In this document: piece after piece, positions 1-11,157 of the stretch
Layout of the letters: each line of letters starts with the position of its first letter
Position numbering within the stretch: position 1 is the stretch's first letter
Source of the DNA: Aliirhizobium smilacinae
GTDB lineage: Bacteria > Pseudomonadota > Alphaproteobacteria > Rhizobiales > Rhizobiaceae
Length of the DNA: 64,000 bases
NCBI RefSeq assembly: GCF_006335145.1
Contig: NZ_VDMN01000003.1
Span: 310,001 to 374,000 of the forward strand
Direction: 5' to 3'
The notes under the pieces: generated by a model
Databases searched by the model: none
What the model was told of the DNA's origin: nothing
Seen by the model: only the letters and a program-made list of their open reading frames with translations
Position numbers and translations under genes: made by a program

Positions 1-1022
1 TCATCCGTTCAAACTATCTGCTCGAAGGCAATATCCCTTTCTACGAATTTTCGCTGAAGCTCTGGGAGGGGCTGGAGCAGGATTTCAACTACAATGCCAT
101 GGTCAGCCAGCGCGGCGTGATGATGCTGGCACATTCCGACGGGCAGCGTGACGCCTATGCACGGCGCGGCAACGCTATGCGCATGCACGGCGTCGATGCG
201 GAATTGCTCGATCGCAAGCAGCTTCAAACGCTGATGCCCTATCTCAATTACGACCATGCCCGTTTCCCGATCCTGGCCGGCCTGTTGCAGAAACGCGGCG
301 GAACCGTCCGCCACGACGCGGTCGCCTGGGGTTATGCGCGCGGTGCCGACATGCGGGGCGTCGATATCATCCAGCATTGCGAGGTGAATGCCATCCGCCG
401 TGACGAGCAGGGGCGGGTGACTGGCGTCGAAACCAACAAGGGGTTCATCGGCTGCAACAAGCTGGCGCTGGCGACTGCCGGCCACTCATCCGAGACCGCC
501 CGCATGGCCGGGCTGGAACTGCCGATCGAAACCCATGTGCTGCAGGCCTTCGTCTCGGAAGGGATCAAACCGGTGGTCGATCATGTGATCGTCTACGGCG
601 CCGGGCATTTCTACATTTCGCAGTCGGACAAGGGCGGCTTGGTCTTCGGTGCGGATATCGATTATTATTCGTCCTACGCCCAGCGCGGCAATCTCGCGAC
701 TGTCGAACATACGATGGAGGAGGGCGTTTCGCTCATCCCCGGCCTGTCGCGCGGCAAGGTTTTGCGCGCCTGGGGCGGTGTCATGGACATGTCTATGGAC
801 GGTTCGCCGATCATCGATCGTACGCCGATCGACAATCTCTACCTCAATGCGGGATGGTGTTACGGCGGGTTCAAGGCGACACCCGCCTCGGGCTTCTGCT
901 TCGCGCACCTGATTGCCAAGAACGAGAGCCACCATGTTTCGCGCTTCCTGCGGCTCGACCGCTTCGAGCGCGGCCACATGATCGACGAAGCGGGCAAAGG
1001 CCCCCAGCCGAACATTCATTGA
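1..1022 (+). CDS. soxB: Sarcosine oxidase beta subunit, 5' end missing
   Basis: Partial gene: the reading frame is open from the left edge (codons from base 3), so roughly the first fifth of the ~416-residue subunit is outside the window. The beta subunit of heterotetrameric sarcosine oxidase oxidises sarcosine to glycine and a one-carbon unit. The motif TVRHDAVAW (His at about base 312) matches the region of the His that carries covalent FMN in this family. The C-terminal flavin-fold segment GWCYGGFKATPASG is intact. The gene ends 8 bases before soxD, heading a soxBDAG operon. Identification is firm. Confidence 0.95.
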   Translation, partial: IRSNYLLEGNIPFYEFSLKLWEGLEQDFNYNAMVSQRGVMMLAHSDGQRDAYARRGNAMRMHGVDAELLDRKQLQTLMPYLNYDHARFPILAGLLQKRGGTVRHDAVAWGYARGADMRGVDIIQHCEVNAIRRDEQGRVTGVETNKGFIGCNKLALATAGHSSETARMAGLELPIETHVLQAFVSEGIKPVVDHVIVYGAGHFYISQSDKGGLVFGADIDYYSSYAQRGNLATVEHTMEEGVSLIPGLSRGKVLRAWGGVMDMSMDGSPIIDRTPIDNLYLNAGWCYGGFKATPASGFCFAHLIAKNESHHVSRFLRLDRFERGHMIDEAGKGPQPNIH

Positions 1023-1030
1023 GATAGACC

Positions 1031-1303
1031 ATGGCAAGCCTCATTACCTGTCCGCATTGCGGGACCAGACCCAAGGAAGAGTTCTCCATCCGCGGCACGG
1101 CGCTTGGACGACCGCATCCGGCCGTGAGCGAGGAAGACTGGCATCGGTATGTCTATCTTCGCGACAATCCAAAGGGGCGTTATCAGGAATACTGGCACCA
1201 TGCCGCCGGCTGCCGCCGCTGGCTGGTCGTCGACCGTGATAACGTGACCCATGATGTGTTCGGCGTAACCGATGCTGCAACGTTCGGGAGGGTCGGCGAA
1301 TGA
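1031..1303 (+). CDS. soxD: Sarcosine oxidase delta subunit
   Basis: A 90-residue protein, the usual length for the zinc-binding delta subunit of heterotetrameric sarcosine oxidase. Cys7 and Cys10 (TCPHCG), with His57 and Cys61 (HHAAGC), are in the positions of the known zinc ligands. The YWHHAAGCRRW stretch is the family hallmark. It starts 8 bases after soxB and its end overlaps soxA by four bases (ATGA), so the subunits are probably translationally coupled. It acts as a structural cytoplasmic subunit. Confidence 0.95.
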   Translation: MASLITCPHCGTRPKEEFSIRGTALGRPHPAVSEEDWHRYVYLRDNPKGRYQEYWHHAAGCRRWLVVDRDNVTHDVFGVTDAATFGRVGE

Positions 1304-4257
1304 CCTCCTATCGTCTCGGTAATGCGGGCAGCGTCAATCGCGGCCAGCCGCTGACTTTCACCTTCGACGGCAAAAACTACAAGGGTTTCGAGGGCGATAC
1401 GCTCGCCTCGGGGCTGCTGGCCAATGACCAGATGCTGATGGGCCGCAGCTTCAAGTATCACCGCCCGCGCGGGCCGGTGACGGCGGGCTCTTCCGAGCCG
1501 AACGCGCTGATGACGATCGGCACCGGGGCACGCTCCGAGCCGAACGTGCGGGCGACCGTTGCCGAACTCTACAATGGACTGACTGCCGTCAGTCAGAACC
1601 GCTGGCCGTCGCTGACATTCGACGTGGGTGCGGTGAACGGCCTGCTTTCGCCGATGCTGGGCGCGGGGTTCTACTACAAGACCTTCATGTGGCCGGCAGC
1701 GCTTTGGGAAAAGCTTTATGAACCGGTAATCCGCCGGGCGGCTGGTCTCGGCAAGCTGGCGATGCAGGCCGATCCTGACCGTTATGAAAAATCCTGGGCG
1801 CATTGCGATCTGCTGGTTATCGGCTCCGGGCCGACGGGCCTGATGGCGGCGCTTGCCGCCGGGCGTGCCGGTGCGCGGGTCATTCTCGTGGATGAAGGGT
1901 TCCGGCTTGGTGGCTCTCTGCTGTCCGAAAGCGCTTCTATCGGCGGCGTTTCCCCTGCCGATTTTGCCGCTGCGATGATCGAAGAGCTGGAAGCGCTTCC
2001 CAATGTTACGCTGATGCCGCGCACGACCGTGTTCGGCTGGTATGACGACATGGTGTTCGGCGCGGTCGAACGGGTGCAGAAACATGTCGGCACGCCATCG
2101 CCGGACCTGCCGATGGAGCGCCTGTGGCGGATCGCGGCCAAGCGCGCCATTCTGGCAACCGGCTCGGAAGAGCGGCCGCTGGTTTTCGGCGGCAATGACA
2201 AGCCGGGCGTGATGACGGCGAGCGCTGTGCGAACCTATGCCAACCGTTACGGCGTGGCGGCTGGCGGCAAGATCGCCGTCTTCACCAATGGCGGATCGGG
2301 TTACCGGACTGCTGCGGATCTTGTGGCCGCCGGTGTCGATGTCACTGCAATCATCGATGCCCGGGCGCAGTCTGCGGATGCCGTTCCGGACAATGTGCGG
2401 GTGATCCGCAATGGTGCGGTAGTCAGCACCAAGGGGCGCAAGCGTCTCGAAGCGCTGATTGCCGAGCGCTCAGGTTTTCAAGAGCAGATCGCCTGCGATG
2501 CGCTCGCCATGGCTGGCGGCTGGTCGCCTATCGTGCATCTGATGTGCCAGCGCGGTGCCAAGCCGGTCTGGTCCGACGAGGCCCAGGCCTTCCTGGCGCC
2601 GGATGTCGGTGCGGCTTTCATCGCCGCCGGTTCTGCCGCAGGGCAGGACAGGATTTCGGCCTGCCTGAAAGACGGTGCGACGAAGGCCGTGGCGCTTGCA
2701 CGCGAACTCGGCTTTGCAGCTTATGAAATGAACATTCCCGAGGTGGAAGGCGAATACGATCCCGCCTTCGCGCCGATCTGGTATGTGCCGGGGGCCAGGG
2801 ACAAGGCCTTTGTCGATTTCCAGAACGACGTGGCGGTAAGCGATCTCGGGCTCGCCCAGCGCGAAGGTTTTCGCCATATCGAACACACCAAGCGTTATAC
2901 GACCGCTGGCATGGCGACCGATCAGGGCAAGCTCGGAAACGTTGCGACGATCGGCATCGTTGCCGGCATGCGGGGCGTGTCGCCCGCTGCGATCGGCACG
3001 ACGACCTTCCGGCCTTTCTACACACCCGTCTCCTTCGGCGCGTTGGCGGGAACATCGCGCAGCGAACATGCGGCACCTGTTAGAACCTCGCCGCTGCACG
3101 ACTGGGCGAAAAAGAACGGTGCGACCTTTGTCGAAGCCGGCCTTTGGCATCGCTCTGCCTGGTTCCCGCGGGAAGGCGAGAAGGGCTGGCGCGACAGCGT
3201 CGATCGCGAAGTCAAGAATGTTCGCCGCAATGCCGGGCTCTGCGATGTCTCGACGCTCGGCAAGATCGAGATCTTCGGCAAGGGGGCTGCGGAATTTCTC
3301 AACCGCATCTATTGCAACAATTTTCTCAAGCTGCCGGTCGGAAAGGCACGTTACGGGCTGATGCTGCGCGAGGACGGGATGATCTTCGACGACGGTACGA
3401 CCAGCCGGCTTTCCGAAACCCACTATGTGATGACCACGACAACGGCCTATGCGGCCGAGGTGATGTCGCATCTGGAATTTGCCAGCCAAACCTTCTGGCC
3501 GGAACTCGACGTCCGTTTCGTTTCCTCGACCGATCAGTGGGCGCAGATGTCGCTCGCCGGCCCCAAGGCGAGGGCGATCATCAGCCGCGTCGTGGAAGAC
3601 GATATTTCCGATGCTGCCTTCCCGTATCTGGCAGCAAAACCGGTGACGCTTCGCGGAGGCCTCAAGGCTCGGCTGTTCCGCATCTCGTTTTCGGGCGAAC
3701 TGGCCTTTGAACTTGCCGTTCCCGCCGGTTATGGCGAGGCGGTTGCGGATGCGCTTATGGAGGCCGGCAAGGACGAGGGAATCTGCGCCTATGGCGTCGA
3801 GGCCCTCAACGTATTGCGCATCGAAAAAGGCTTCATCACCCATAACGAGATCGACGGCCGCACGACACCCGATGATCTCGGTTACGGCCGGATGTTGGCG
3901 ATGCAGAAAGCGGATTTCATCGGCAAAAGGCAGTCCAGCCGGTTCGGCCTGACCGCCGCAGACCGCATGCAGCTCGTCGGCCTGAAGCCGGTGGAAGTGG
4001 ACAAGGAATTCATGGCGGGTGCTCATCTCCTGAAGGAGGGGGCCACGCCCTCAATGGCCAATGATCAGGGCTGGGTATCATCCGTCTGTCATTCGCCGAC
4101 GCTCGGCCACGTCATCGGTCTCGCGATGCTGAAATCCGGCCGCGAACGTTATGGCGAAAAAATCGTCGTCTGGGACGGGTTGCGCGGAAAAGAAGTGGCG
4201 GCGGCAGTCTGCCCGCCCGTTTTCGCCGATCCAGACAACCGCAAGCTCCAGGAGTAG
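1300..4257 (+). CDS. soxA: Sarcosine oxidase alpha subunit
   Basis: A 985-residue protein, full length for the alpha subunit. An N-terminal 2Fe-2S-ferredoxin-like fold (about residues 15-100, no obvious cluster cysteines) is followed by a dinucleotide-binding domain with GSGPTGL (about 170-180). A C-terminal GcvT-like tetrahydrofolate-binding half (about 600-980) follows. In the known enzyme this subunit binds NAD and passes the methyl group of sarcosine to tetrahydrofolate, giving 5,10-methylene-THF. It overlaps soxD by four bases and lies 6 bases before soxG. Confidence 0.96.
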   Translation: MTSYRLGNAGSVNRGQPLTFTFDGKNYKGFEGDTLASGLLANDQMLMGRSFKYHRPRGPVTAGSSEPNALMTIGTGARSEPNVRATVAELYNGLTAVSQNRWPSLTFDVGAVNGLLSPMLGAGFYYKTFMWPAALWEKLYEPVIRRAAGLGKLAMQADPDRYEKSWAHCDLLVIGSGPTGLMAALAAGRAGARVILVDEGFRLGGSLLSESASIGGVSPADFAAAMIEELEALPNVTLMPRTTVFGWYDDMVFGAVERVQKHVGTPSPDLPMERLWRIAAKRAILATGSEERPLVFGGNDKPGVMTASAVRTYANRYGVAAGGKIAVFTNGGSGYRTAADLVAAGVDVTAIIDARAQSADAVPDNVRVIRNGAVVSTKGRKRLEALIAERSGFQEQIACDALAMAGGWSPIVHLMCQRGAKPVWSDEAQAFLAPDVGAAFIAAGSAAGQDRISACLKDGATKAVALARELGFAAYEMNIPEVEGEYDPAFAPIWYVPGARDKAFVDFQNDVAVSDLGLAQREGFRHIEHTKRYTTAGMATDQGKLGNVATIGIVAGMRGVSPAAIGTTTFRPFYTPVSFGALAGTSRSEHAAPVRTSPLHDWAKKNGATFVEAGLWHRSAWFPREGEKGWRDSVDREVKNVRRNAGLCDVSTLGKIEIFGKGAAEFLNRIYCNNFLKLPVGKARYGLMLREDGMIFDDGTTSRLSETHYVMTTTTAYAAEVMSHLEFASQTFWPELDVRFVSSTDQWAQMSLAGPKARAIISRVVEDDISDAAFPYLAAKPVTLRGGLKARLFRISFSGELAFELAVPAGYGEAVADALMEAGKDEGICAYGVEALNVLRIEKGFITHNEIDGRTTPDDLGYGRMLAMQKADFIGKRQSSRFGLTAADRMQLVGLKPVEVDKEFMAGAHLLKEGATPSMANDQGWVSSVCHSPTLGHVIGLAMLKSGRERYGEKIVVWDGLRGKEVAAAVCPPVFADPDNRKLQE

Positions 4258-4263
4258 GCCGCC

Positions 4264-4815
4264 ATGTCGCTCACTCTTTTTCACCAGCATGTGCTGGAAG
4301 ATCATCTTTCGGGCTTCGAGGCCAAGGCCAATCCGAACCACCTGGCGGCGATCCGTCGTCCCGCGATCTTTTCCGTGCTGGCGCATCGCGGCCACGAGGT
4401 TTTCGTGAAAAGCGGTCTCGCTTCGATCGAAGGCGTTCAGGTGCGCGATTGCGCGCCTGGCGAATGGCTGGTCGTCTCGACGGGTCTGGGGGCGGTGGTG
4501 ATGGAAAATACGCTGGCCGAGATCGCCGGTGCCTCCGTCATCGACCAGAGCGACGGGCGGGCGTTGCTTCGCATTCACGGGCCGAATGTGCGCAGAATAC
4601 TGGCGAAATGCGTGGCGGTGGATCTGCACCCCGACGGTTTCGCCGTCGGTACATCCACCAACATGCTGTGCTGCCATGTGGCGGTCAACCTGGCCCGTAG
4701 CGGAGGCGATACGTTCGAGATCGTCGTTCCCCGCTCTTTTTGCGGTTCGGTATTCGAAGAAATAATGGAAATGGGACGTGAGTTTGCGCTGACCGCTGCA
4801 TTTGCGGATAGCTGA
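4264..4815 (+). CDS. soxG: Sarcosine oxidase gamma subunit
   Basis: A 183-residue protein, the normal size for the gamma subunit, which resembles a GcvT-type fold and completes the alpha-beta-gamma-delta complex. Its start follows the soxA stop by six bases and has the GGAG of the soxA 3' end as ribosome-binding site. It is the last gene of the sox operon and converges on a small minus-strand gene 3 bases away. No clear hairpin terminator is visible in that gap. Confidence 0.93.
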   Translation: MSLTLFHQHVLEDHLSGFEAKANPNHLAAIRRPAIFSVLAHRGHEVFVKSGLASIEGVQVRDCAPGEWLVVSTGLGAVVMENTLAEIAGASVIDQSDGRALLRIHGPNVRRILAKCVAVDLHPDGFAVGTSTNMLCCHVAVNLARSGGDTFEIVVPRSFCGSVFEEIMEMGREFALTAAFADS

Positions 4816-4818
4816 GTT

Positions 4819-5085
4819 TCAGTAGCTGTCCCGCACGAAGTACCACAGAGCTTTTTCCGGTGTGGCCGGCAGGACGAGGTCCGGGCGTCTTTCAAGCGCC
4901 GGAACGAGCGCCTGCAGGCCCTCCACGCGGCTCAGAAGGTCGATATAGCCGGGTGCCTGATCCTCGGCGAAATCGCGGCAGAAGCCGTGGATGACGCCGA
5001 ATTCGATCGTCTTTCTCGGCGTGATGTCCCGCGCCTCGGCCAGAACATTGCCAACCAGTTCGTCGAAACTCAGTACGGTCTTCAT
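4819..5085 (-). CDS. Small uncharacterised protein next to soxG
   Basis: An 88-residue protein from the start at 5085, which has AAGGGG about nine bases upstream. A longer start at 5115 is possible but less well supported. I do not recognise a family. It begins MKTVLSFDELVGNVLAEARD and reads as a soluble, acidic helical protein without signal peptide, membrane segment or Cys motif. It is convergent with soxG and divergent from the dehydrogenase at 5292, so it may share control with the methylamine genes, but this is only positional. Confidence 0.6.
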   Translation of the reverse strand: MKTVLSFDELVGNVLAEARDITPRKTIEFGVIHGFCRDFAEDQAPGYIDLLSRVEGLQALVPALERRPDLVLPATPEKALWYFVRDSY

Positions 5086-5291
5086 GGTGCGGCCCCTTTG
5101 TTTGTTGGCGCTCATGAAACCCTATACGCAACCGTCGCAGAATAAGTTTCAGCCATTCGATCGAAATGGCGCGAACCGAACACTGACTATGTCGGAAACG
5201 ACAAATCCTGCTTCGCAGAACAGCCTATTGGCTGCGGATCAGACACTCTAGGCTCGCTCACATCTTTCGTTTTTCCCACCGGAGAATTTGA

Positions 5292-7718
5292 ATGAAGAGC
5301 CATGCCCGGGTTGTCGTGATCGGCGGCGGTGTCGTCGGATGTTCCATCCTCTATCACCTGACCAAATTCGGCTGGACCGACGTGGTTCTGGTCGAGCGCT
5401 CCGAACTCACTTCCGGCTCCACCTGGCATGCGGCGGGCGGCATGCACACGATCAACGGCGATCCGAACGTCGCCAAGCTGCAGAAATATACGGTCGAACT
5501 CTACAAGGAGATCGAGGAATATTCCGGCCAGGATATAGGGCTGCACATGACCTCCGGCCTGATGCTGGCGGCAACCAACGAGCGGTTCGACTGGTTCAAG
5601 TCGCTGTTGGCCAAGGGTAAATATGCAAATGGCGAGGCGCGGCTGGTGTCGGTCGAGGAAGCGCATGCGATGATGCCGCTGCTTGACCCGAAGGAATTCG
5701 TCGGTGCCGTGTTCGATCCGCATGAGGGCCATCTCGACCCTTATGGAACGACGCATGCCTATGCGAAATCGGCGAAGAAGAACGGCGCTGAGATTTATCT
5801 GCATACCAAGGTCGATGAACTGATCCAGCTGCCGGACGGCTTGTGGCGGGTCATCACCGACAAGGGCGAAATCCGCGCAGAGCACGTGGTCAACGCTGCC
5901 GGGCTCTGGGCGCGTGAGGTCGGCCGCATGGTTGGGCTCGAACTGCCGGTACTTGCCATGGAGCATATGTACCTGATCACCGAGGACATGCCCGAAGTCA
6001 TCGACTTCAACAAGACCGCCGGCCGCGAGCTGATGCATTGCGTCGATTTCGACGGCGAGATCTATATCCGCCAGGAACGCAACGGCATGCTGATGGGCAC
6101 CTATGAAAAGGACTGCCGCCCGTGGTCGCCGATCGAAACGCCGTGGACCTTCGGCCACGAGCTGCTGGCCGAGGATATCGAGCGGATTTCCGGCGAGCTG
6201 GAAGTCGGTTTCCGGCATTTCCCGGCCTTCAACAATGCCGGTATCAAGACGATCATCAACGGCCCCTTCACCTTCTCGCCGGACGGCAATCCGCTGGTGG
6301 GACCGGTTCGCGGCATGACGAATTTCTGGTCGGCCTGCGCGGTCATGGCGGGCTTTTCCCAGGGCGGCGGCGTCGGTCTGGCGCTGGCGCAGTGGATCAT
6401 CAACGTCGATCCGGGTTTTGACGTTTTCGCCATGGATGTCTGCCGTTACGGCGATTACGCGACGCTCGGTTATACCAATGCCAAGGTGCGCGAAAATTAC
6501 TCTCGCCGTTTCTCGATCCGTTATCCGAACGAGGAATTGCCGGGCGCACGTCCGCTTCTGACCACGCCGATCTACGACAAGCTGAAGGCGGCCGGTGCCG
6601 TGTTCGGCGCATCCTACGGGCTGGAAACGCCCCTGTGGTTTGCGCCCGAAGGTGTGGAGGACGCATTTTCGTGGCGGCGCTCGACCGATTTCGAGCATGT
6701 CGGAAACGAAGCGAAAGTCGTGCGCGCCTCTGTCGGCATGATGGAAACCTCGGGTTTCGCCAAATATCTGATTGCCGGCGAGGGCGCGCGCAACTGGCTG
6801 GATGGCATTTTGGCGGGCAGGATTCCGCCGGAAGGCCGCATGGCGCTGACGCCGATGCTGAACGAGGCCGGCAAGCTGATCGGCGATTTCACGCTGGCGG
6901 CGCTGGAAGACGAGGAATTCCTGCTGATCGGCTCCGGCATTGCCGAGGATTATCACATGCGCTGGTTCGACCAGCATCTGCCCGAGGATGGCTCGGTCGA
7001 GGTCGATGCGCTCAATCTGGGCCTGCTGGGGCTTTCCGTCGCCGGGCCGAAGGCGCGCGAGGTGCTGCAGAAGCTGACGCATCTCGATCTGTCGGATGCC
7101 GCGATGCCGTTCATGGCGGTTCGAGAACTCGATCTGGGCATGGCGCCGGTCATTCTCGGCCGCGTCAGTTATACCGGCGATCTCGGTTACGAGATATGGA
7201 TGAAGCCGGAATACCAGCGTTATCTGTTCGATCTCATCATGGAGGCCGGTGCCGAATTCGGTATTTCGCTTTTCGGTCTGCGGGCACTTAATGCCCTTCG
7301 CGTCGAAAAATCCTTCGGCAGCTGGTCGCGCGAATATCGTCCGCTCTACGGGCCGCTGGAAGCCGGGCTTGGCCGGTTCATTTCCTATAACAAGCCGGCC
7401 GACTTCATCGGCAAGCAGGCGGCGCTCGACGAAAAGGCGTCGGGCGGCACGATGCGGCTCGTCACCTTGATCGTCGCGGCCGGGGATGCGGACGTCATCG
7501 GCGACGAGCCGATCTCGCTTGACGGAGAGGTGAAGGGATGGGTCACTTCGGGCGGTTATGCCCATGCGTCGGGTGTGTCTGTTGCCATGGGCTATGTGCC
7601 CAGGGAGATCGCCGAGGTGGCTGACGGGTGGCAGATCGAGATACTGGGAGACATGCTTTCCGCGCGTCTGCAGCCAGTGGCACTGTTTGACTCGAATGGT
7701 TCGCGAATGCGCTCTTGA
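5292..7718 (+). CDS. Sarcosine/dimethylglycine dehydrogenase-like flavoprotein
   Basis: An 808-residue two-part enzyme. The N-terminal FAD-dependent amine oxidase domain (1-420) has the dinucleotide motif GGGVVG at 11-16 and SGSTWHAAGG at 41-50. His46 there is the candidate covalent flavin attachment residue. The C-terminal half (about 430-790) is a GcvT/aminomethyltransferase-type folate-binding domain. The family oxidatively demethylates dimethylglycine or sarcosine and hands formaldehyde to tetrahydrofolate. It follows the sox operon, and the ribosome-binding site is GGAG at about 5281. The exact substrate cannot be read from sequence. Confidence 0.88.
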   Translation: MKSHARVVVIGGGVVGCSILYHLTKFGWTDVVLVERSELTSGSTWHAAGGMHTINGDPNVAKLQKYTVELYKEIEEYSGQDIGLHMTSGLMLAATNERFDWFKSLLAKGKYANGEARLVSVEEAHAMMPLLDPKEFVGAVFDPHEGHLDPYGTTHAYAKSAKKNGAEIYLHTKVDELIQLPDGLWRVITDKGEIRAEHVVNAAGLWAREVGRMVGLELPVLAMEHMYLITEDMPEVIDFNKTAGRELMHCVDFDGEIYIRQERNGMLMGTYEKDCRPWSPIETPWTFGHELLAEDIERISGELEVGFRHFPAFNNAGIKTIINGPFTFSPDGNPLVGPVRGMTNFWSACAVMAGFSQGGGVGLALAQWIINVDPGFDVFAMDVCRYGDYATLGYTNAKVRENYSRRFSIRYPNEELPGARPLLTTPIYDKLKAAGAVFGASYGLETPLWFAPEGVEDAFSWRRSTDFEHVGNEAKVVRASVGMMETSGFAKYLIAGEGARNWLDGILAGRIPPEGRMALTPMLNEAGKLIGDFTLAALEDEEFLLIGSGIAEDYHMRWFDQHLPEDGSVEVDALNLGLLGLSVAGPKAREVLQKLTHLDLSDAAMPFMAVRELDLGMAPVILGRVSYTGDLGYEIWMKPEYQRYLFDLIMEAGAEFGISLFGLRALNALRVEKSFGSWSREYRPLYGPLEAGLGRFISYNKPADFIGKQAALDEKASGGTMRLVTLIVAAGDADVIGDEPISLDGEVKGWVTSGGYAHASGVSVAMGYVPREIAEVADGWQIEILGDMLSARLQPVALFDSNGSRMRS

Positions 7719-7986
7719 TAGTTGTAAACTCTATAGAAAATCAGCGGTTGGAAACAGCGTTTTTGCACGTCAAAAATGCTTGTTTTCTGTGAAGTTGATG
7801 CCGCATTTCTGGCATTTTTGGGCGTAATTGCGCCATCGCGGGCAAAAGCTCGTGAAAATTGATCTGCCTCTTTCTTTTGCACTTCACATTTTTAAGGAAA
7901 CGGATAGGAATCAAAAAAATTGAAGATCCCATAAGGTCTTCGAAAGAATGGTGCGGCCGCTAAAGGACCGCATTAGGGGAAAATAT

Positions 7987-8889
<903 letters not shown>

Positions 8890-8890
8890 T

Positions 8891-10279
8891 ATGGCTTACA
8901 CCACGGAAAACAACCAATCCGGCCTGATGGCAAAAGCTATCAAGGAAGGCATTTTCGCGGGCTTGATCGCGTTCGGCATGTTCCTCCTGTTCGTCGGAAT
9001 CGAGACCTATCAGGATATCAACAACCAGCTGGTCTGGCGCACGCGCTGGGGTCTGCTTGCCGTCTTCGTGGCCGTCGCCGCTATTGGCCGCTTCGTGACG
9101 GTCGGCTTCATCAAGCCGCATCTCGACGCCCGCAAGCTTGCCAAGGCAAAGACCGGCGTCCTGGAAATCTCTGACAAGAAGAGCTTCTTCCACAGGCATT
9201 TCCTCAAGATCGCGCTGGTCTTCCTGCTTTGCTATCCCTTCCTGGCGATGCTGATTGTCGGCCGCCAGGGCTCGCTGAAATATGTCGACAATTTCGGCAT
9301 CCAGATCCTCATCTACGTGATGCTTGCCTGGGGCCTTAATATTGTCGTCGGCCTCGCAGGCCTGCTCGATCTTGGATATGTCGCCTTCTATGCGGTGGGT
9401 GCCTATTCCTACGCGCTGCTGTCGTCCTATTTCGGCTTTTCGTTCTGGCTGCTTCTGCCGATGGCCGGCATTCTGGCCGCACTCTGGGGTGTTATTCTCG
9501 GTTTTCCGGTGTTGAGATTGCGAGGCGACTATCTGGCGATCGTGACGCTGGCCTTCGGTGAAATCATCCGGCTGGTGCTGATCAACTGGACGGACGTTAC
9601 CCGCGGCACGTTCGGCGTCTCGGGCATCGCCAAAGCGTCGTTCTTCGGTATCTGGTCGTTTGACGTCGGGGCCGCGAACAACTTCAACAAGGCCTGGGGA
9701 CTTCCGTCGTCCTCAGTCTATTACAAGATGTTCCTGTTCTACATCATCCTGGCGCTCTGCATGCTGACGGCCTATGTCACGATCCGCCTGCGCCGCATGC
9801 CGATCGGCCGCGCCTGGGAAGCTTTGCGCGAGGACGAGATTGCCTGCCGCTCGCTCGGCATCAACACCGTCACCACCAAGCTGACGGCCTTCGCCACAGG
9901 CGCGATGTTCGGCGGTTTTGCCGGCTCGTTCTTTGCCGCCCGTCAGGGTTTCGTGTCTCCAGAAAGCTTCGTCTTCCTGGAATCGGCCGTCATCCTTGCC
10001 ATCGTCGTTCTCGGCGGCATGGGTTCGCTCACAGGCATCGCCATTGCGGCGGTCGTCATGGTCGGCGGTACGGAATTGCTGCGCGAGATGGAATTCCTCA
10101 AGCATATCTTCGGGCCTGACTTCACGCCTGAGCTCTACCGCATGCTGCTGTTCGGACTGGCGATGATCATCGTCATGTTGTTCAAGCCGCGTGGCTTTGT
10201 CGGCACCCGTGAACCGACGGCCTTCCTCAAGGAGAGAAAAGCTGTCTCCGGCAGCTTCACCAAGGAAGGCCACGGCTGA
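8891..10279 (+). CDS. livM: Branched-chain amino acid ABC transporter permease (LivM type)
   Basis: A 462-residue permease, long for LivM because of an N-terminal extension with extra membrane segments, a form common in Rhizobiales. The conserved core [20 protein letters not shown] and the EAL/cytoplasmic loop [17 protein letters not shown] contact the ATPases. Its stop overlaps the livG start by one base (TGATG), indicating translational coupling. It forms the membrane channel with LivH. Confidence 0.94.
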   Translation: MAYTTENNQSGLMAKAIKEGIFAGLIAFGMFLLFVGIETYQDINNQLVWRTRWGLLAVFVAVAAIGRFVTVGFIKPHLDARKLAKAKTGVLEISDKKSFFHRHFLKIALVFLLCYPFLAMLIVGRQGSLKYVDNFGIQILIYVMLAWGLNIVVGLAGLLDLGYVAFYAVGAYSYALLSSYFGFSFWLLLPMAGILAALWGVILGFPVLRLRGDYLAIVTLAFGEIIRLVLINWTDVTRGTFGVSGIAKASFFGIWSFDVGAANNFNKAWGLPSSSVYYKMFLFYIILALCMLTAYVTIRLRRMPIGRAWEALREDEIACRSLGINTVTTKLTAFATGAMFGGFAGSFFAARQGFVSPESFVFLESAVILAIVVLGGMGSLTGIAIAAVVMVGGTELLREMEFLKHIFGPDFTPELYRMLLFGLAMIIVMLFKPRGFVGTREPTAFLKERKAVSGSFTKEGHG

Positions 10280-11157
10280 TGACGACCGGGACCACGACAA
10301 TGACAAAAGAAACGATCCTCAAGGTCGAACACCTGTCGATGAAGTTCGGTGGCCTGATGGCGATCAACGACTTCTCTTTTGAAGCCAAGCGCGGCGAAAT
10401 CACCGCGCTGATCGGCCCGAACGGTGCCGGCAAGACCACGGTGTTCAACTGCATCACCGGCTTCTACAAGCCGACCATGGGCATGATCACGCTGTCGCGC
10501 AGCAACGGCAAGGAGCTTCTGCTCGAGCGCCTGCGCGACTTCGAGATCAACAAGGTGGCGGGTGTCTCCCGTACCTTCCAGAATATCCGGCTGTTTTCCG
10601 GCCTGACTGTTCTGGAAAACCTGTTGGTGGCGCAGCATAACGTGCTGATGAAGGCCTCGGGTTACACGATCCTCGGTCTGCTTGGTCTGCCGACCTACAA
10701 GAATGCTGCCAAGGCTGCGATCGAGAAGGCAGAATACTGGCTGAACAAGGCCGATCTGACCGACCGTGCCGACGATCCGGCGGGTGACCTTTCCTACGGT
10801 GCGCAGCGCCGTCTGGAAATCGCCCGCGCGATGTGCACCAGCCCGGAATTGCTCTGCCTGGACGAGCCGGCCGCGGGTCTCAATCCCAAGGAGTCGCTGA
10901 CGCTCAACGCACTTTTGCGCGACATCCGTGACGAGGGCACCTCGCTGCTGTTGATCGAGCACGACATGTCGGTGGTCATGGAGATTTCCGACCATGTCGT
11001 CGTTCTGGAATATGGCCAGAAGATTTCCGACGGCACGCCGGATCATGTGAAAAACGACCCGAGGGTGATTGCTGCCTATCTCGGCGTCGAGGATGATGAA
11101 GTTGAAGAAATCGAGGAAAAGCTCGACAAGGGCATTATCGAAGAGGGGGCCGTCTGA
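10279..11157 (+). CDS. livG: Branched-chain amino acid ABC transporter ATP-binding protein (LivG type)
   Basis: A 292-residue ATPase subunit. Walker [10 protein letters not shown], signature [15 protein letters not shown] and Walker [14 protein letters not shown] are intact, and the LivG-specific insert before the signature is present. The TGATG overlap with livM argues for the first start; an alternative ATG lies at 10300. The C-terminus carries an acidic tail ([15 protein letters not shown]) longer than in enterobacterial LivG. It ends overlapping livF by one base. Confidence 0.95.
   Translation: MTTGTTTMTKETILKVEHLSMKFGGLMAINDFSFEAKRGEITALIGPNGAGKTTVFNCITGFYKPTMGMITLSRSNGKELLLERLRDFEINKVAGVSRTFQNIRLFSGLTVLENLLVAQHNVLMKASGYTILGLLGLPTYKNAAKAAIEKAEYWLNKADLTDRADDPAGDLSYGAQRRLEIARAMCTSPELLCLDEPAAGLNPKESLTLNALLRDIRDEGTSLLLIEHDMSVVMEISDHVVVLEYGQKISDGTPDHVKNDPRVIAAYLGVEDDEVEEIEEKLDKGIIEEGAV

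Noticed and set aside
5187..7565. 792-residue minus-strand open frame opposite the dehydrogenase
   Set aside because: It is the antisense of a clearly recognised flavoprotein; its Arg/His/Gln-rich translation has no domain pattern. Long antisense frames are common in GC-rich codon usage.
7719..7986. Hairpin ATGCC / GGCAT followed by TTTTT near 7798-7822 as a terminator
   Set aside because: The stem is only five base pairs with an eight-base loop; too weak to call.
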